Assembly (NCBI GenBank): GCA_029216955.1
Contig: JANAVB010023996.1
Location: forward strand, 16,007,173-16,071,172
Reading direction: 5' to 3'
DNA: 64,000 nucleotides
Origin: Iris pallida
Lineage: Eukaryota > Streptophyta > Magnoliopsida > Asparagales > Iridaceae
The notes under the pieces were generated by a model. That model was not told where the DNA came from, did not search any database, and worked only from the letters and a program-made list of their open reading frames with translations. Below, one piece after another: positions 1 through 16,413 of this stretch; the first letter of the stretch is position 1, and each line of letters begins with the position of its first letter. Both the position numbers and the translations under genes were made by a program.

Positions 1-1439
1 GTGCCAACTTTGAAAACACTTCGTGGAGGACATCTAAGCAACAAGATGATATTTCATGTTCTAGACATACATATGACTCAATAGGATTATTCCCTTAGCT
101 ATGTAGTTCATCTCTTATTAACAAGCCTACTGTGCAAGTAAAAACTTCTATTTATTAGTTTGAACGCAAGCTGAGGCAATTTCATCGAAGCCTCTCACCT
201 GAACGAGTAGTTGCCTCGACCGAGCGGGACTTCGAGCAAGTCGTTGCATAGCCAAGTCCAAACGTCATTGTGTTTCGATTCCTCTAGTTGACCTGAGCAG
301 GGCAGGGCATGTACTTATGTCTATGTTAGCGAGTCATGCAGGATTAGAACATTTTCAGACGAGATGGGTTGGATTCGATTCATAAAAAATTGAGTAGTCA
401 ACGATAGAGGTGTATCGGACAATGATATCGTCGTTGCGATTCTAGATAGAATCATGCCTGGATTTCGAGGAATGGTTCGAATGGAGATTCAACGTGATCG
501 ATTGTGATTCGAACAATTGTTTCGAAGATTTATCGAGCGACTTAATCCCTGTGTGGTATATGGGATAGCCTTGGGGATATTTTGATCGAATGAGGATCGG
601 AGTACTAATGAGTCTATCATCAAGCAATGAAACTACACAAAGCCTTAAAAAGAGTATTTCAAAGTTAGTCGTAACTTGATAGCCAGTATGAGTTTGATTC
701 GAATGATTTTGAGAGTAAGTTCTCTTGTTCGTTCGAATCAAAGTACTATACTGGATATCAAGTTACGACTAACTTTGAAATACTCTTTCTAAGGATTTGC
801 ATATTTTATCGCTTGTTGATAGACTCATTGGTATCCCGATCCTCAGACGTTCAAAACATCCCCAAGGCTATCCCATACACCACTCAGGGATGAAGTCACT
901 CGACAATTCCTCAAAATAATTGTTGAATCACAACCGGTCACTTCGAGTCTCCATTCAAACCACTCCTTACAATCCAAGCATGATTCTTCTAGAATCGTAT
1001 CGATGATATCATTGTCCGATACACCTCTATTATTGACTAACATATTTTTCATGAATTGAATCCAACCCATCCTCGTTTGAAAAATGTCTTGATCCTACGC
1101 GACTCGCTAACATCGACATAAGTGTAGTACCCCCCCGCTTAGGTCAACCAGGGGAATTGAAATGCAACGGCATTTGGACTTGGCTATGCAACGACTTGCT
1201 CGAAGTCCCGCTTGATCGAGACAACTACTCGTTCAGGTGGGTGGCTTCGAGAACTCGCCTCAGCTTGACCTTCATATAATAAATGAAAGTTTTCACTTGC
1301 ACTGAGTAGGCTTGTTAATAAAAGCGATGAACCCATATAGCTAAGAGAATAATCCCATTGAGTCAGATGTATGTGTAGAACATAAAATGTCATATTGTTG
1401 TTTAGATGTCTCTCCACGAAGTATTTTCAAAGTTGGCAC
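1..1439. repeat. Giant imperfect inverted repeat (palindrome), open at the left edge
   Basis: The first 717 bases match the reverse complement of 718-1439 along their whole length. The left end starts gtgccaactttgaaaa and the right end closes with the complementary agttggcac at 1431-1439. The centre is at about 717/718, with gaga (711-714) pairing with tctc (721-724), so there is almost no spacer. By eye the arms agree at roughly 80-85 percent with a few small indels, so this is an old inverted duplication. No convincing ORF is present; short reading frames in the two arms mirror each other. Because the left arm reaches base 1, the true size is unknown. It could be a foldback element or an inverted duplication inside the LTR whose 3' end lies near 3040. 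Confidence 0.9.
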
Positions 1440-3040
1440 TAGGACCTTCGACGGCAAAATCGAGTTAAGTAGAATTCTGCCACGAGCTATCAACTTAATG
1501 TCATAGCAGGCATGTTTGCCCGTTCCCACGGTCGCAAAAGTCATCATATAGAGTATTACTTGGTTAACAATGTTGCCCGAAACACGGTTGGTTCAAGTTA
1601 AGTAAGCATGAGGACTATCAAATAGTCGATCTTGAGTTTGAGTTAAAGGTATAGAAAACATGAAAGTGTTAAGGACTATAGGTCACCGAGGCAGGCCCTA
1701 GTTCACGAACTTTGTTAAAGTATGAAAGTAAAGATGAGAATTTGTATAAAGCAGGATGAGTTGGGTTGAGTCTTGTATTGTCAATGGATAACTTGTGCAC
1801 ACGGTATTGGTTCCTCGAACGAACGCTGGGACACCGGGTTCGTGTCGACCTAAGAGGAATTGCAGGTATCACGGACCTTCAGTGGACGTGCGGCTGACCA
1901 TTGAAAAGCCATCCACTGAAGAGCGAGACTCTGATATGAGTATTTTGGAACATTCAGAGGAGACCATACCTCTTATACGAAGCTGTTTCGTCTTACATTT
2001 AGTCCTTGTGGTGATTGTGACTTCCATATTGTTTGAGTCGGCTTAATAGCAGCAATCCGCATGCATGCTATAGAATGAGTCATGAAGAGTGTACGCAGCA
2101 CGAATGAGTCAAGTAGTATATGCACGACACGAAGGAGTCAGGAAATGGGTACACGGTTTACGACACAAGTTTGGAGCCTAAGATTTGGTTATTACAGAAG
2201 CACGTGCTTCGGCACGAGATGTGGTATCCTATTTTGAGTCGTTGATACTAAGTTCAAAAGTGTATGATTTAGCAAGTTGTACGATGAAACAAAGAAAGGC
2301 TATAAGGCAAATATTGAGTAAATTATACTAAGTTGTGAGGCACGGCCTCGATGTTGTTACATGAAATAGGTTTTATGGCATGATCATGTGGTTATGTCAG
2401 AAAGTAAACCAGGAGTATGTCATAAAAATTGATCCTAAGACAAGATTAGAAAGACCACACAAGAATAAGTTGCACTCACTAAAATAACGTGTTGGTTTTG
2501 TATGGGTGGACGAGGAGCTCACTCACCAGTATGGTTGTGTACTAATACCCTACCAGTTTTCTTGTGCTGGTTTAGGTATCAGCACGCTCGGGACGGAGCT
2601 CGCTTGGATGCATCGAGGCATGGAGTTCCTTGATATTTCGAAGCGTGTGGCCGCATTGGAGTCTTCACCTATACGTAAGAAATGTATGGATATCGCTTTC
2701 TGAAGCATCCACAAAATTGAAAGCCTTCGGGCATGAGCGATTGTAACTGAGAGAAGAGAGAGGGAGCTGAGTGTTTGTATTCAGAGAGAGAAAGTGAGCT
2801 TGAGTGACTTGCAATCTTGGCTTCGCACCCTTGTAACCTTATTTTCAATACCAATAAAGTGGAATCATTTTTTACATGTTTTAATGTTATTCAACTTCTT
2901 TGCTTGAACTTTTGTGCGGCGACCCCGTCGCTTACCTGTAATCGACCGCTATGGAAACCACCTTGCGCGAGCGCAACCTAGGCTCGCGCGGCATCATGTC
3001 CTAGCAAGGATGATCAATTCTGCGAGAGCGGGGCGTGATA
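1440..3040 (+). mobile_element. 3' part of an LTR (truncated LTR retrotransposon)
   Basis: The segment ends ggggcgtgata just before a tRNA-iMet-like primer site. Chromovirus LTRs elsewhere in this window end ggggcgtgaca in the same way, so the terminal CA has probably mutated to TA. An AATAAA at 2853-2858 fits a polyadenylation signal. No gene is seen; the short ORFs at 1795-2046 and 2506-2703 resemble nothing. The LTR start is not resolved and may lie inside or beyond the palindrome. No second LTR of this family is visible, and the element body is lost soon after the primer site. Confidence 0.6.
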
Positions 3041-3043
3041 TAA

Positions 3044-3057
3044 TGGTATTAGAGCAC
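3044..3057 (+). promoter_or_regulatory. Primer-binding site, tRNA-iMet type with one change
   Basis: TGGTATTAGAGC differs by one base (C to T) from TGGTATCAGAGC, the sequence complementary to the 3' end of plant initiator methionine tRNA used by most Ty1/copia elements and chromoviruses. It lies three bases after the LTR end proposed at 3040. Confidence 0.7.
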
Positions 3058-3478
3058 GGCTTTATGTCCTTGGACTTTTGATTGAATTCTTTAAGTCTGA
3101 TGTTGGAGTAGCATAAACCTAGAAGCCTAAATAGTATAGTGTTGAGATAGGATTGTTATTAAATTCCAAAACACTTATTGATCTAGCTAATTCTAAATAT
3201 AGGTTCTTCGGATTTGGACTTCGTATCAGCACAAGACTGCATGCAAGTACATATACCGATTTACTTCCATTTTTTATAGTTTTTTCTATACATGTTATAG
3301 ATATGCATTTTTCAATTTCTGACACGCTTGTGACATGATATTAATGTTTATGAATTTTTTTCATGATTATAGTATTTCATGATTTTCATGCTTCGTGATT
3401 GGCTATTTTGTAGATCTTCATGTCGTGACTCAAATCTTGAGTACTAATTGGATGGAGAAATACCTTAATAGACGTGTG
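3058..3478. other. Remnant internal leader, no gene
   Basis: This AT-rich stretch follows the primer site and should be the untranslated leader of the truncated element. Only short overlapping ORFs on both strands occur, with no recognisable domain. Confidence 0.4.
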
Positions 3479-3807
3479 AACCACTAATTCCATTCTTTGT
3501 GTCTATTCCTGTGGACAGTAATCGCAAAATACACGTATGGTTTATCATATTTATCCATAGTCATTCACATGTCGAACGTCGTACTTCAAAAGACTTTGAT
3601 TTGTTACAGTTTTGCTTATGTCCTCATAAATATATATAATTTTTTATTTTTTATTTTTTTAACCACCAATTCCCTTCTCCGTGTCTAATCGTGTGGAAAG
3701 TAATCGAAAAATGCATGTGTGGTTTATCATAATTATCCATAGTCATTCACATGTCGAACGTCGTAGTTCAAAACACTTAGATTTGTTACAGTTTTGCTTA
3801 TGTCCTC

Positions 3808-3812
<5 letters not shown>
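3479..3812. repeat. Imperfect tandem duplication, about 182-bp period
   Basis: A block beginning aaccactaattcc at 3479 recurs as aaccaccaattcc at 3661. Both carry a shared core around gtcattcacatgtcgaacgtc and end at ttacagttttgcttatgtcctc, then enter AT-rich sequence. The second copy runs straight into the (TA)n tract, so slippage or unequal exchange next to the microsatellite is a plausible cause. Confidence 0.85.
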
Positions 3813-3906
<94 letters not shown>

Positions 3907-3944
3907 AAAAAAAAATATATATATATATATATATTGGAAAAAAT
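3811..3944. repeat. (TA)n microsatellite with attggaaaaaa interruptions
   Basis: Long TA runs are interrupted by tttt and by two attggaaaaaa words (about 3900 and 3932). The tract borders the 3' end of the minus-strand LINE and may be its degenerate tail or the target it entered. Confidence 0.9.
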
Positions 3945-4008
3945 GTAAATTTTATTCCAAAATCGGATAATACTCATACAACATACAGACAGAATGGTCG
4001 CCCACCCG

Positions 4009-5276
4009 TCAGTCGACCATTTCTTTTACGTCAAACTCCAAATTATGGAGGATACCAACCGGAGGGTTGATAAGTCCCTCGAATATGCGCCGATTCCTCT
4101 CCCTCCAAACATGCCAGACAGTGGCTGCCAGCCGAATCCTAGCAGACTTGAACCAGACCATGCCTCGCTTTCTGCAATTTTGAATACCCGTGATGATGGC
4201 CCCCATCGACCTACCAGAAATACCTCCGCCCAGCATACGGTTTTGCTCAGACCATATGAAACAAGAAACTCCACAGTCAAAAAATAGATGGGTCATCGAT
4301 TCCTCCTCCAAATCACAGAGAGTACACTTCGGATTGGGGACCTGGATCCCAAAAGAGATGAGTTTGTCCCTGTTCAGAAGACGACCAAGGAGCAGGCGAT
4401 ACATACACAGCTGCATTTTCCTGGCCAGATCCTTGCACCAAATGAAGTCATAATCACCAATTGGGGGATTGGCACTACGCATAAGGTTGTAGCCACTCTG
4501 GAAGGTAAACTCTCCTGAGGTAGTACCTCCAATCACGCCAGATGGATCCCAGACCCACGTATCCTCAGGCTGGGATGGGTCAATAATAATCCTGCGAATA
4601 ATCTTACCAAGCTCCTCAGTATGGCGGTAGGACACCGGACTCCAAGCACCATTCCTGATGATGATCTGACAAGACAGACCTCTGTCCGCCTCCCTGTGAT
4701 CTCGATCGCCCATAATATCCACCAGAGACTGGTGCTCTATCCAAGGATCCAGCCATAGGTCAGTTCCAGCCCCATCACACATGATCCTCCTGACAAACGA
4801 TTGAAGAATAGCTCTGTGTCTCAGAATTTGTTTGAAGGTCACAGAGTGGTTGTTGTCAATACCACACCTCCAGAAGTTGCCATTCCTCACATAGCGAGAC
4901 TGCATCCACTCCGCCCAAACGATGAACTGCCATGCCAGTTTCAGGGCCGATGCTTCCCTGATAGCCAACAGAGGACGTAGACCCACACCTCCCTCATTCT
5001 TTGGCCGACAGAGCTGTTTCTAAGAGATCACATGTAGGCCCTCCCTCCAGATGAAATTAGCACAGATTCTTTCAATTTTCTGATGGCGGCCATGGGTATC
5101 AAAATAGAGTGCAGCCAGAAATGGGACAGGGCAGAGATAACCGATCGGACTAACTCGATACGTCCTCCAAAAAATAGCCCGGCAGCTTGCCAACCTTTAA
5201 CTCTCCGCTGGGCATACTCCACCAGGATATAGCAATCCTGGTCTCGGGCATAATTGACTGTCAAAAGAACTCCCAG
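4009..5276 (-). pseudogene. LINE ORF2 C-terminus (post-RT linker and zf-RVT domain)
   Basis: This is the 3' end of the LINE polyprotein. The upstream part (about 5030-5276) reads the conserved linker with KGWQAAGL and GGRIELVRSV, typical of plant L1 elements between reverse transcriptase and the zinc-binding region. After a break near 5000, a 325-codon frame (4009-4986) carries the zf-RVT domain with the signature CTLCDLEEES followed by HLFFDC near residues 225-240. This domain is thought to help the enzyme bind template RNA or target DNA. The frame ends at a stop at 4009. The piece continues directly from the RT fragment at 12522-13603; the LTR insertion cuts inside the sequence KYLGV. Confidence 0.85.
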
Positions 5277-5937
5277 TGTAAACCCCCCTAAATTTCTACT
5301 ACAATTTTTAAATATTTTTTTTACTTCGTATCTGCATGTCGCATATGAGTTCGCTTTGTTGTATTTACGTAGCGAGCGAGATTTACGTTTCTTAATTTCT
5401 CGACGAATGCGAATATGTGTCGAGGTACATGTTTTAGAAAAATATTTTTATTATAAATTTATTTTATATAGGAAAGTACATGTTCAAATAAATGTGATAA
5501 ATATTTTTATTTAAAAAAAAAGAGTTATTTTGTTCGTCGTTTAAAAATAAGTAGTGATTTGGAAAATTTTGGTTTATATAAAATATATTATAAATATTTG
5601 CGAAATTTAGAATTTGTATAGTAACATATTTTATTTATAAAAAGCTATTTTATGATTTAATATTTAAGTAATTACTTTGATTTTTGAAATTAATTAATGT
5701 TATATTTTAATATTTATGAAAAAGATATTTAAGATTTTGTTTTATTAATATTTGAATTATTTTTGATAATTTAAATTAGAAAAGTTTTCATGTGAATTTG
5801 AATTAAATGAAGGTTTTATCTAAGGTTGATTCGGATTTGAACAATTAAAGTTTAAATCAAATTTAATTTAATATGTTATTATCTATGGGGGAATTTAAAT
5901 TCTTTCAATCCTTATGCAATTGGGAACTCCCACCTCC

Positions 5938-5945
5938 TATATAAG
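5938..5945 (+). promoter_or_regulatory. TATA box of solo LTR A
   Basis: cctcCTATATAAGGAG lies about 660 bases into the LTR in its sense orientation, ahead of a sharp rise in GC content. This is the expected place for the start of the R region. Confidence 0.55.
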
Positions 5946-7113
5946 GAGTGGTACTCATCCGTAAATTTCTACCATCCACAGATTGTGCATCATGTCTGTG
6001 CCTCCCATCCACTATATTTTCTCCTCCATTACAGTTACAAATTTCTGTTCCGTCCGACAACCCCGGACTCGACGCCTTCTCGTGTCTCGCAGGACACGTG
6101 CCACTACAACAGAGAATCCTAAACCTATCCGTCGTGTCGTTCCTGGCTACGGCAACTACAACGCATCACCGCTACCATCGAGATCCTAAATTCCCCCAGC
6201 CTCGGCCCACGCTCGACTACCACCTCCTCCTCTCCTCATCACCAAAACCCGTAACCAACTTCCGCCACACCCTAGCCACGTTCTGCTGGCCGCCACCACC
6301 GGCGAGGCCTCCATCAGAACCCCCTTCAATCTCTACCACCAACACCTCTGCCATCGGCCTGGCTAGCGGCCGCCCCCGCCTCCCCAATCTCCTAACCGCC
6401 ATCACAGAATTTGACCCGACAAACCCCATGTTCACCATAACCATCACCACCTCAACCCCTCCGTCCCCGATTATCTAAAACTCCCAAACACATCATTACC
6501 ATCAACAAGAATAGAAACTCACCTCCATCATGGACTCCTCGCCATCGACTTCCTACGCATCTCTGGCGAAGTGTCGAGCAGCCGGCGTCAGCACAAAACT
6601 GTGGCCCAGACCGCCGAATGTCTCGCCCCGGTCAACCTCTGATCGTCATCCACGCTAGCAGCCCCGCCGCCGCTGTAGCCCTCATAAGCGGCCGCTAATC
6701 CGGTGATCTCCGCTACTCGGCCAGATCCCTCCGGCACCGCGCTCCGGTGAAGGCCCCTCTCCCATCACCGAGCATCATGGTCGCTCGCCATCACTGCCAC
6801 CACCACGCCTTCACCAGAGACGACCGTCGATCCCACGTGCCGACGAGCTCCGCTTGCATCGACCTCCTCGTGTCTCGGAACGGCAGCGCCTCCTTCGCCA
6901 GACCGAGCACCGCGCCCGCGGCAGACGCCGCCGCGTCCCGGCGTCTTCCGACCGCGTGGACCGGCCGAAAAACCCCCATCGCCGCATCTCCGCCTCAGCG
7001 CCCCTCCGAGCTCCGCCGGAGCCGCCCGCCCGGTGAGCGCCGCCAAGTCCCCTCGTTTCTCTTTCTCTCTCTGACTGTTTCAAATTGGGGGAAAGGGGCT
7101 GGATAGTTTTAAG

Positions 7114-7252
7114 GGTTTTATTATTATTATTAATATTATTATTATTATTAAAGGGAAAGAGGGCTTTATACTTTTAAGAGATTAATTATTATTATTATTA
7201 TATTGTATTATTATTATCATTAAAAGGGAGAGTGGCAGTATTATTATTATTG

Positions 7253-7290
<38 letters not shown>

Positions 7291-7331
7291 TTATTATTAT
7301 TATTATTATCATTAAAGGGAGAGTGGCAGTA

Positions 7332-7363
<32 letters not shown>

Positions 7364-7394
7364 TATTATTATTATTATTATTATTAATATCTTT
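7114..7394. repeat. (TTA)n microsatellite with an embedded repeated word
   Basis: TTA/TAT runs are punctuated by the block attaaagggagagtggcagta, seen twice (about 7221 and 7312), with a weaker relative near 7148. Slippage has carried the interspersed word along with the trinucleotide. Confidence 0.85.
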
Positions 7395-7776
7395 AACTTG
7401 ATTTTATGGTTATGCTATAATAGTAATTGTATATTAGAATTATATAATTATTAGTATTAATCATACTATAATTTGAAATATAAATTTTTACTACCACTAG
7501 TATTGTAGTTACCAAGTATCATTAATTTAAATTATTTTTACAAAACAATTAATTTAGTTTTATTTATCTAATATAAATTTTGACTAGTAAATCATAATTT
7601 CCAAATTACTATAAAATAAATATTTTTCAAGTATTTCTCTAAAATTATTTTTACTAATAAAATATGTTTCAAGTAATTACGAAAATTTATTATAAAAATA
7701 GTTTTCAAAAATTAGAACGTGTATTCATTTCCACAAATTCTCTTCAACTATCTTAGCTGATCATGACTAATCGTAC

Positions 7777-11353
<3,577 letters not shown>

Positions 11354-12521
11354 CGTACCCTTACTTCCTTCCCGATTTTGGACCCCTACTCCTCGATCGT
11401 GGCTATTGGACTGTTGGGACATGACAGAACATCGCACCACCAGATGACACACCAGGCAAGATACCTTGCCATTATACTATTTATTTTTAGTTTGTATTTT
11501 ATTATGTATCACTGTTCATTTATTTCTAGTTCTTACAGTTCTTGATTTACTACCTGCTCAGTGATATTAGCTTATTTGCTATTATCCTTTGATTGCATAT
11601 GGCCCTAGAGTTAAGAGACTACCGATTGTAGTGTATCGTATATACCTTGACACAGTTGTACCACAAAGATGTGTGAGATGAGTGGCATGTAGAGGTCCTT
11701 GCGTGTTGCCTGATCACCCGTGCGCATGCGTTAGGTCTAACTATCAATAGTTGTATATTAGAAGACTTGGCGGTTAGTAGTGTTACATGGTCGTGGATGT
11801 GACATGACAGGTACATTGGACAGAGAGAACATTTTCTTGTCGTATGGGCTTCGATTGCACTTCCTTTGTATCCCGGAAGCTCCGTTGGGGATACGGGTAT
11901 GTTTAGCCGCTCAGGTTTGCCACTGTCGTTTTTGAACGTCATGCGCTTAGGTCACTGGTGCCCAAGTGGGGACTATACCAGATCCCATTTACAGCAGGGC
12001 TCGTGCGACGAAAGGTTTGTTCTTAACTGCATGTTCACTTTAGTTGGTTAGGTTGCCTTATTGAGTTCTTGTCACTTACTTTAGTTTGTGGCATATTTTA
12101 TATTCAGTATTTATATGGCATGTTTATTGTATCTTTTTACGTCCCTCTGAGGACCTGGTTATCTTGCCAGGTGTGTGCTCTTGTCTTTCGTAGGTGTTCT
12201 GGCCGTGGTCGTGATCATCTCTATGTCTTCGAGGATGATTGCACTTAGATCCTCTTCGCTTCGCTCGACCAATTTATTTTCCTTGTATAATTCTTCCTTA
12301 TTTAAATTAGTTGGTAGTAGATTTGTCTCCGTCCAACGATTGTATATATGATAAATTTAAAATTGCTTTTATATTATTATTTATCTTTGTGGATGAGATT
12401 TAGTGCCTTGGCTACTGTATTTTACAGCTTATGTATACATACGACGGTCCATACACTTCGTATGTATACAGTTGGCATGATTACGTTCTAGTCCTTCTAT
12501 TTTTGGGACTGGGGCGTGACA

Positions 12522-13603
12522 CCCAAGTATTTCACCGGGAGCTCACTTCTCTCCACGCCTAGTGCATCAGCGCGCTCCTCCTTCTGAAGGCAAAGTGAAC
12601 TAAAGTAGACCCTGCTCTTCTCTCTATTCATCTGAAGCTTCGAGTGTGATTCCAGCTCTCCCATAATCTCCGATAACGTGTTCATACCCTCCAATGAAGG
12701 CTGTATGAACACCAGTAGGTCGTCGGCATAGATGAGGTAGGTAATCGGAGGCTCAACTCTCTTATACAGCGGGACAATCCTTCCAAAATGGACCGCCCTA
12801 TCCATCAAGCATGTAAAGTACTCCATAACTAGCGTGAACAGGTAAGAAGATAGGAGGTCACCTTGCCGGAGTCCACAGTTGCTTTTGAAGACCCATGTGG
12901 AATACCCTGGATAAGGACTGAGAAGGTGGAAGACGATATGCATTCCTGAATCAACGCAACCCAACGATCATCAAACCCTATAGCAGACAGGAGGTGGCAT
13001 AAGAACTCCATGTTGACCATGTCGTAGGCTTTCCTTGGATCCAGCTTTGCACATGCCTTCTCCCCACCAGGTTTGTTGAAGCCCCTCACCATCTCATGAG
13101 CTAGAAGGCTATGCTCAGCTATAGATCGCCCCTTGATGAACGTCGCCTGGTTCGGAGATATAAGGTCCTACATGATCTCCTCCATGCACTGGTACATGAA
13201 GAGCGTAATTATTTTATAAACATAATTATAGCACGCAATAGGCCTAAAGTCTGCCAGCAAGGTCGCCCCCTCCTTCTTTGGTACCAGAGTCAAGATAGTG
13301 TAGTTCAACTCCTTCAACAGCTTCCCCTCAGAGAAGAACTCCTGGACAGCCTCGAGAACCGGAACCTTCAGGATATCCCAGTGGCGTTTGTAGAACCCAC
13401 TGCTAAATCCACCTGGACTGGAGCTTTGTTGGGGTCCGCTTTCTTGATAATGGCCTTCACCTCCTCCATAATAAAAGGGGCAAGCAGGAGGCTATTCCCA
13501 TATGGAGTCACCAATCTCTTCGTGACAACATCTGGGAATACAGATAGATAGTCAGTCTGAAAGTATAACTCAGAGTAGTACCAGACCGCCTCTCCTGAGA
13601 TCT
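12522..13603 (-). pseudogene. LINE ORF2 reverse transcriptase fragment
   Basis: Reading down from 13603, the translation shows plant L1 reverse-transcriptase landmarks in several frames. These are a KADPNKAP block (about 13430), the LVPKKEGA and FRPIACYN motifs (about 13240-13310), ISPNQATFIKGRSI (about 13110-13160), an AKLDPRKAYD block (about 13035-13065), LRQGDLLSSYLF (about 12830-12870) and the catalytic YADDLLVF (about 12705-12740). It ends within KYLGV at the insertion site. In-frame stops and at least two frameshifts make it non-functional. It joins the endonuclease piece at 36911 upstream and the zf-RVT piece at 5276 downstream. Confidence 0.88.
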
Positions 13604-15134
13604 TCTAACACCCAATTTTCTAAATAAGGGTAATTTTAAAATTTTGTGATTTTAATTATTTAATTATGATATTTAAATAATAATATGATTTTTGGTAATT
13701 TTGATGTGCAGCTAGTGAAACCGTATAGACTGTCTGACCTAGAGCCTAACCAAGTGATTTTGAATATCTATTTATCATTTTTAGTTTAGGAGTAATTTGG
13801 CCATTTTGACTTATTAGAATTATTTGACTAATTATTGGATTGATGGTTGTTGATTTTGACTTTTCTAGTTGTGACTTAAGAGACTAGCCTAGAAGCTAAC
13901 CCTAGTTATGGTGACTTGGTAGACAAGGGTGTGACCCTAGTCTAACTTAAGTTGACCTCATTCTAGCCATTAGAATCTAGTTTTCAAATATGAGGAATAG
14001 AATAGGTGCATTGATTTTATGACTTGTGATTTTAAATCAATGACTTATGAAACTTGGCCCATGGCCCATGACTTGAAACCCTAACCCTAATTTTATCCTT
14101 TATGACCAGCCGCTAGGTCATTCCCAACCCTATAAAATCTCTCCTCCTATTGTTCTTGCCTCTTTTATATCATTTCTCCATTTGACAAAAACCAAGGTTT
14201 GTTCCCTTCTTCAAAATTTACATTTTATTTATTTAACCTCTTTTTTCATCCTAGTCTTTTGCATTGGGTTCTAATTGATGTTTAGGGACTGTTGGTGGAG
14301 AGCTATTTCAGTTTGGGATCAATTTGGAGCATTGGGCTATCAAGAAGAACACCTCCCATTTGAAGCTTTTTCATGCTATTTGCACCTATAGGTAAAACTC
14401 TATAAATTAACTTAATATTCAGTTTTCTTTGCATTTAGGACTAGATCTAGGAGTCCCCTAGCTGTCCCTGAAATTTGGGTTAATTTTGTGTCCGTTTGGT
14501 GTCCGTATCGGACACGTATCATTGTGTTTATGAATGTGTTTGTTGAAATGCCACAAAGGATTTTTATTTGTTATTTTTGAAAAGTGTTTGTACAAATTTG
14601 TTGATTTATATGTATACATTGATTTACAACTGGATTGAGTTGATTTTCGAGCCGTGTCCGTGTCCAAATAGGACACGAACATGCTCGCAGCACGCACGGG
14701 CAGTGCCCTGCTGCCCGTGTCCTATTTCTCACTGGACACGCCACCTCTTGACACCAAATTTGGTGTGAGCCTTCCCTAGATGACTGACAGGTAGCCCGTA
14801 AAATTTCGTAGGGTTTAATTTAGTGGTTAGGGTGAAATCTAGCCCGTATCGATTCCTTATTGTGTGCACACGTGCGGAAATCACTCACTGATACGCACAT
14901 TTTGACACGACACGGCGACACTTCGTCAGGGTGCAGGGTGACACGTAGGTAGCCCTACCCTAGGCGAACCTCTATGCACAAGCATGAGATACGTGTCGCC
15001 TTGTGTTGAGAGCACGAAGGCTCGACACGGCTGCACGAGCCTGTCTGTACACACTGACTGATGCACCCTGTTTTGAACAATTTGGACACTTCGTGTCCAT
15101 TCATTTGGACACGTGGTCACCCCCTCGACACTTG

Positions 15135-16396
15135 TGTTAGGGTTATATACTAAAAGCATCACTTTTGTAGTAATCTTATTTTATTAAATTTTGAATGAGA
15201 ATCATATGGGCAAATGTTTGCATATTGTATTTGTTGCAAGTGTTAATGCAAATGTCTGATATTCTATATTATAGATAATATGGTATGTGGTGTCACACAG
15301 AAGATCATATTATCAGTTTCCTATGGAGTATATAAATAGTTCACAACCTAGATGGACTTGGACAATCTATTGGAAAGATTATAGTGTAATCTGGTATTAG
15401 TCTATCTTGACTATAGGTTTACACTAGTACACTTTGTGTGTATTGAACAGGACCACTTGAGGTTGTTCTCTTTGTACTTACTACATAAGAGAACAAACAC
15501 CTCTGTTATTATGGATGCTTGTGCTCTTAATCTGGATATAATAACAGACATGTATATACAGTGTGCATTACTTTGACTCATAAAAGAGTGAGATTCATTA
15601 TGGATCAACAACCTCTATGAATTGGGTAATAACATTGTATGTATGATGGGCTGTTGATTATAATGGAATCCATGTCCCGATACATCGGTTTGATGATGTC
15701 CTCTTGAGGAGCTCATAAGGATTGTCATGTAAACCCTGCAGGTGGATTATATCCGATATGACAAATAAAGTTGAGCGGTACTACTTAAGGATAAAAGAAG
15801 TCGAATCAATATAGTTGTCAGTAACTTAATTTGATCGACGGACATACGATATCTTAACATGGAGAGCCAAACGAGCATATAATAAAAGGAGCCCACAAAC
15901 ATAATTTGGGATTAGGGAGGTAGTGCAACAATAGCTCATTAGTGGACCGAGCTATTGTTAATGGGCCTGGATTGTGTGTTCGGGCTGAACACAGGATATC
16001 CAGATCCGTTAGGAGGCCTAACCTTAATTTCTTCTCATGGTCCCTGTCGTAGCCTATATATATCCTCTATTCTCTGGCCGCCAGATTACTGATCAGAAAT
16101 CTGAAATTTTCTCTAAATTTGTGATTCACGTAAGGAGAGAAAGAGAGGACTGCCAAGGAGAAGAACAGGTTGGGAGATCGTCGCCCACACGATGTCCAAC
16201 TCGAGGAAGGAATACGTACAGAAGATCTTGGGGTCGTCCGCTCGAGATTGCCTGGAATTACTTGTCTCCTTTCTGCCGCAGGTATAATTCATGAACCCTA
16301 GTTTCCGCCTATGAAGGGTTAGAACACGTATTAGATCTGTTTAACTTTCTACCGATCAATACGTACAAAGGGTCCTTGGAATCCGTAGTTCCAGCA
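15135..16396 (+). mobile_element. 5' LTR of the copia element
   Basis: It begins TGTTAGGGTTATATAC and ends GTAGTTCCAGCA, nearly identical in length and sequence to the 3' LTR at 32323-33589. A TATA candidate CTATATATAT is at 16054-16063, followed by the likely transcription start and R region. Confidence 0.93.
16054..16063 (+). promoter_or_regulatory. TATA box of the copia 5' LTR
   Basis: gtagcCTATATATATcc is conserved as aacCTATATATcc in the 3' LTR (33242-33250), at the same place relative to the LTR end. Confidence 0.6.
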
Positions 16397-16398
16397 AT

Positions 16399-16413
16399 TG
16401 GTATCAGAGCCAC
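16399..16413 (+). promoter_or_regulatory. Primer-binding site, tRNA-iMet
   Basis: TGGTATCAGAGCCAC lies two bases after the 5' LTR. It is the standard initiator-methionine primer complement of plant Ty1/copia elements. Confidence 0.92.

Noticed and set aside
3681..4070. ORF of 129 codons over the AT tract
   Set aside because: Tyr-Ile repetition from a microsatellite.
4190..4518. Plus-strand ORFs over the LINE zf-RVT region
   Set aside because: Shadows of the minus-strand LINE frame.
5948..7106. Pro/Arg-rich ORFs in the CpG-rich part of solo LTR A
   Set aside because: Both strands are open in several frames because of composition; no domain, and the region lies inside an LTR.
14076..14090. 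Telomere-like aaaccctaaccctaa
   Set aside because: Only two units inside an LTR; not an interstitial telomeric array.
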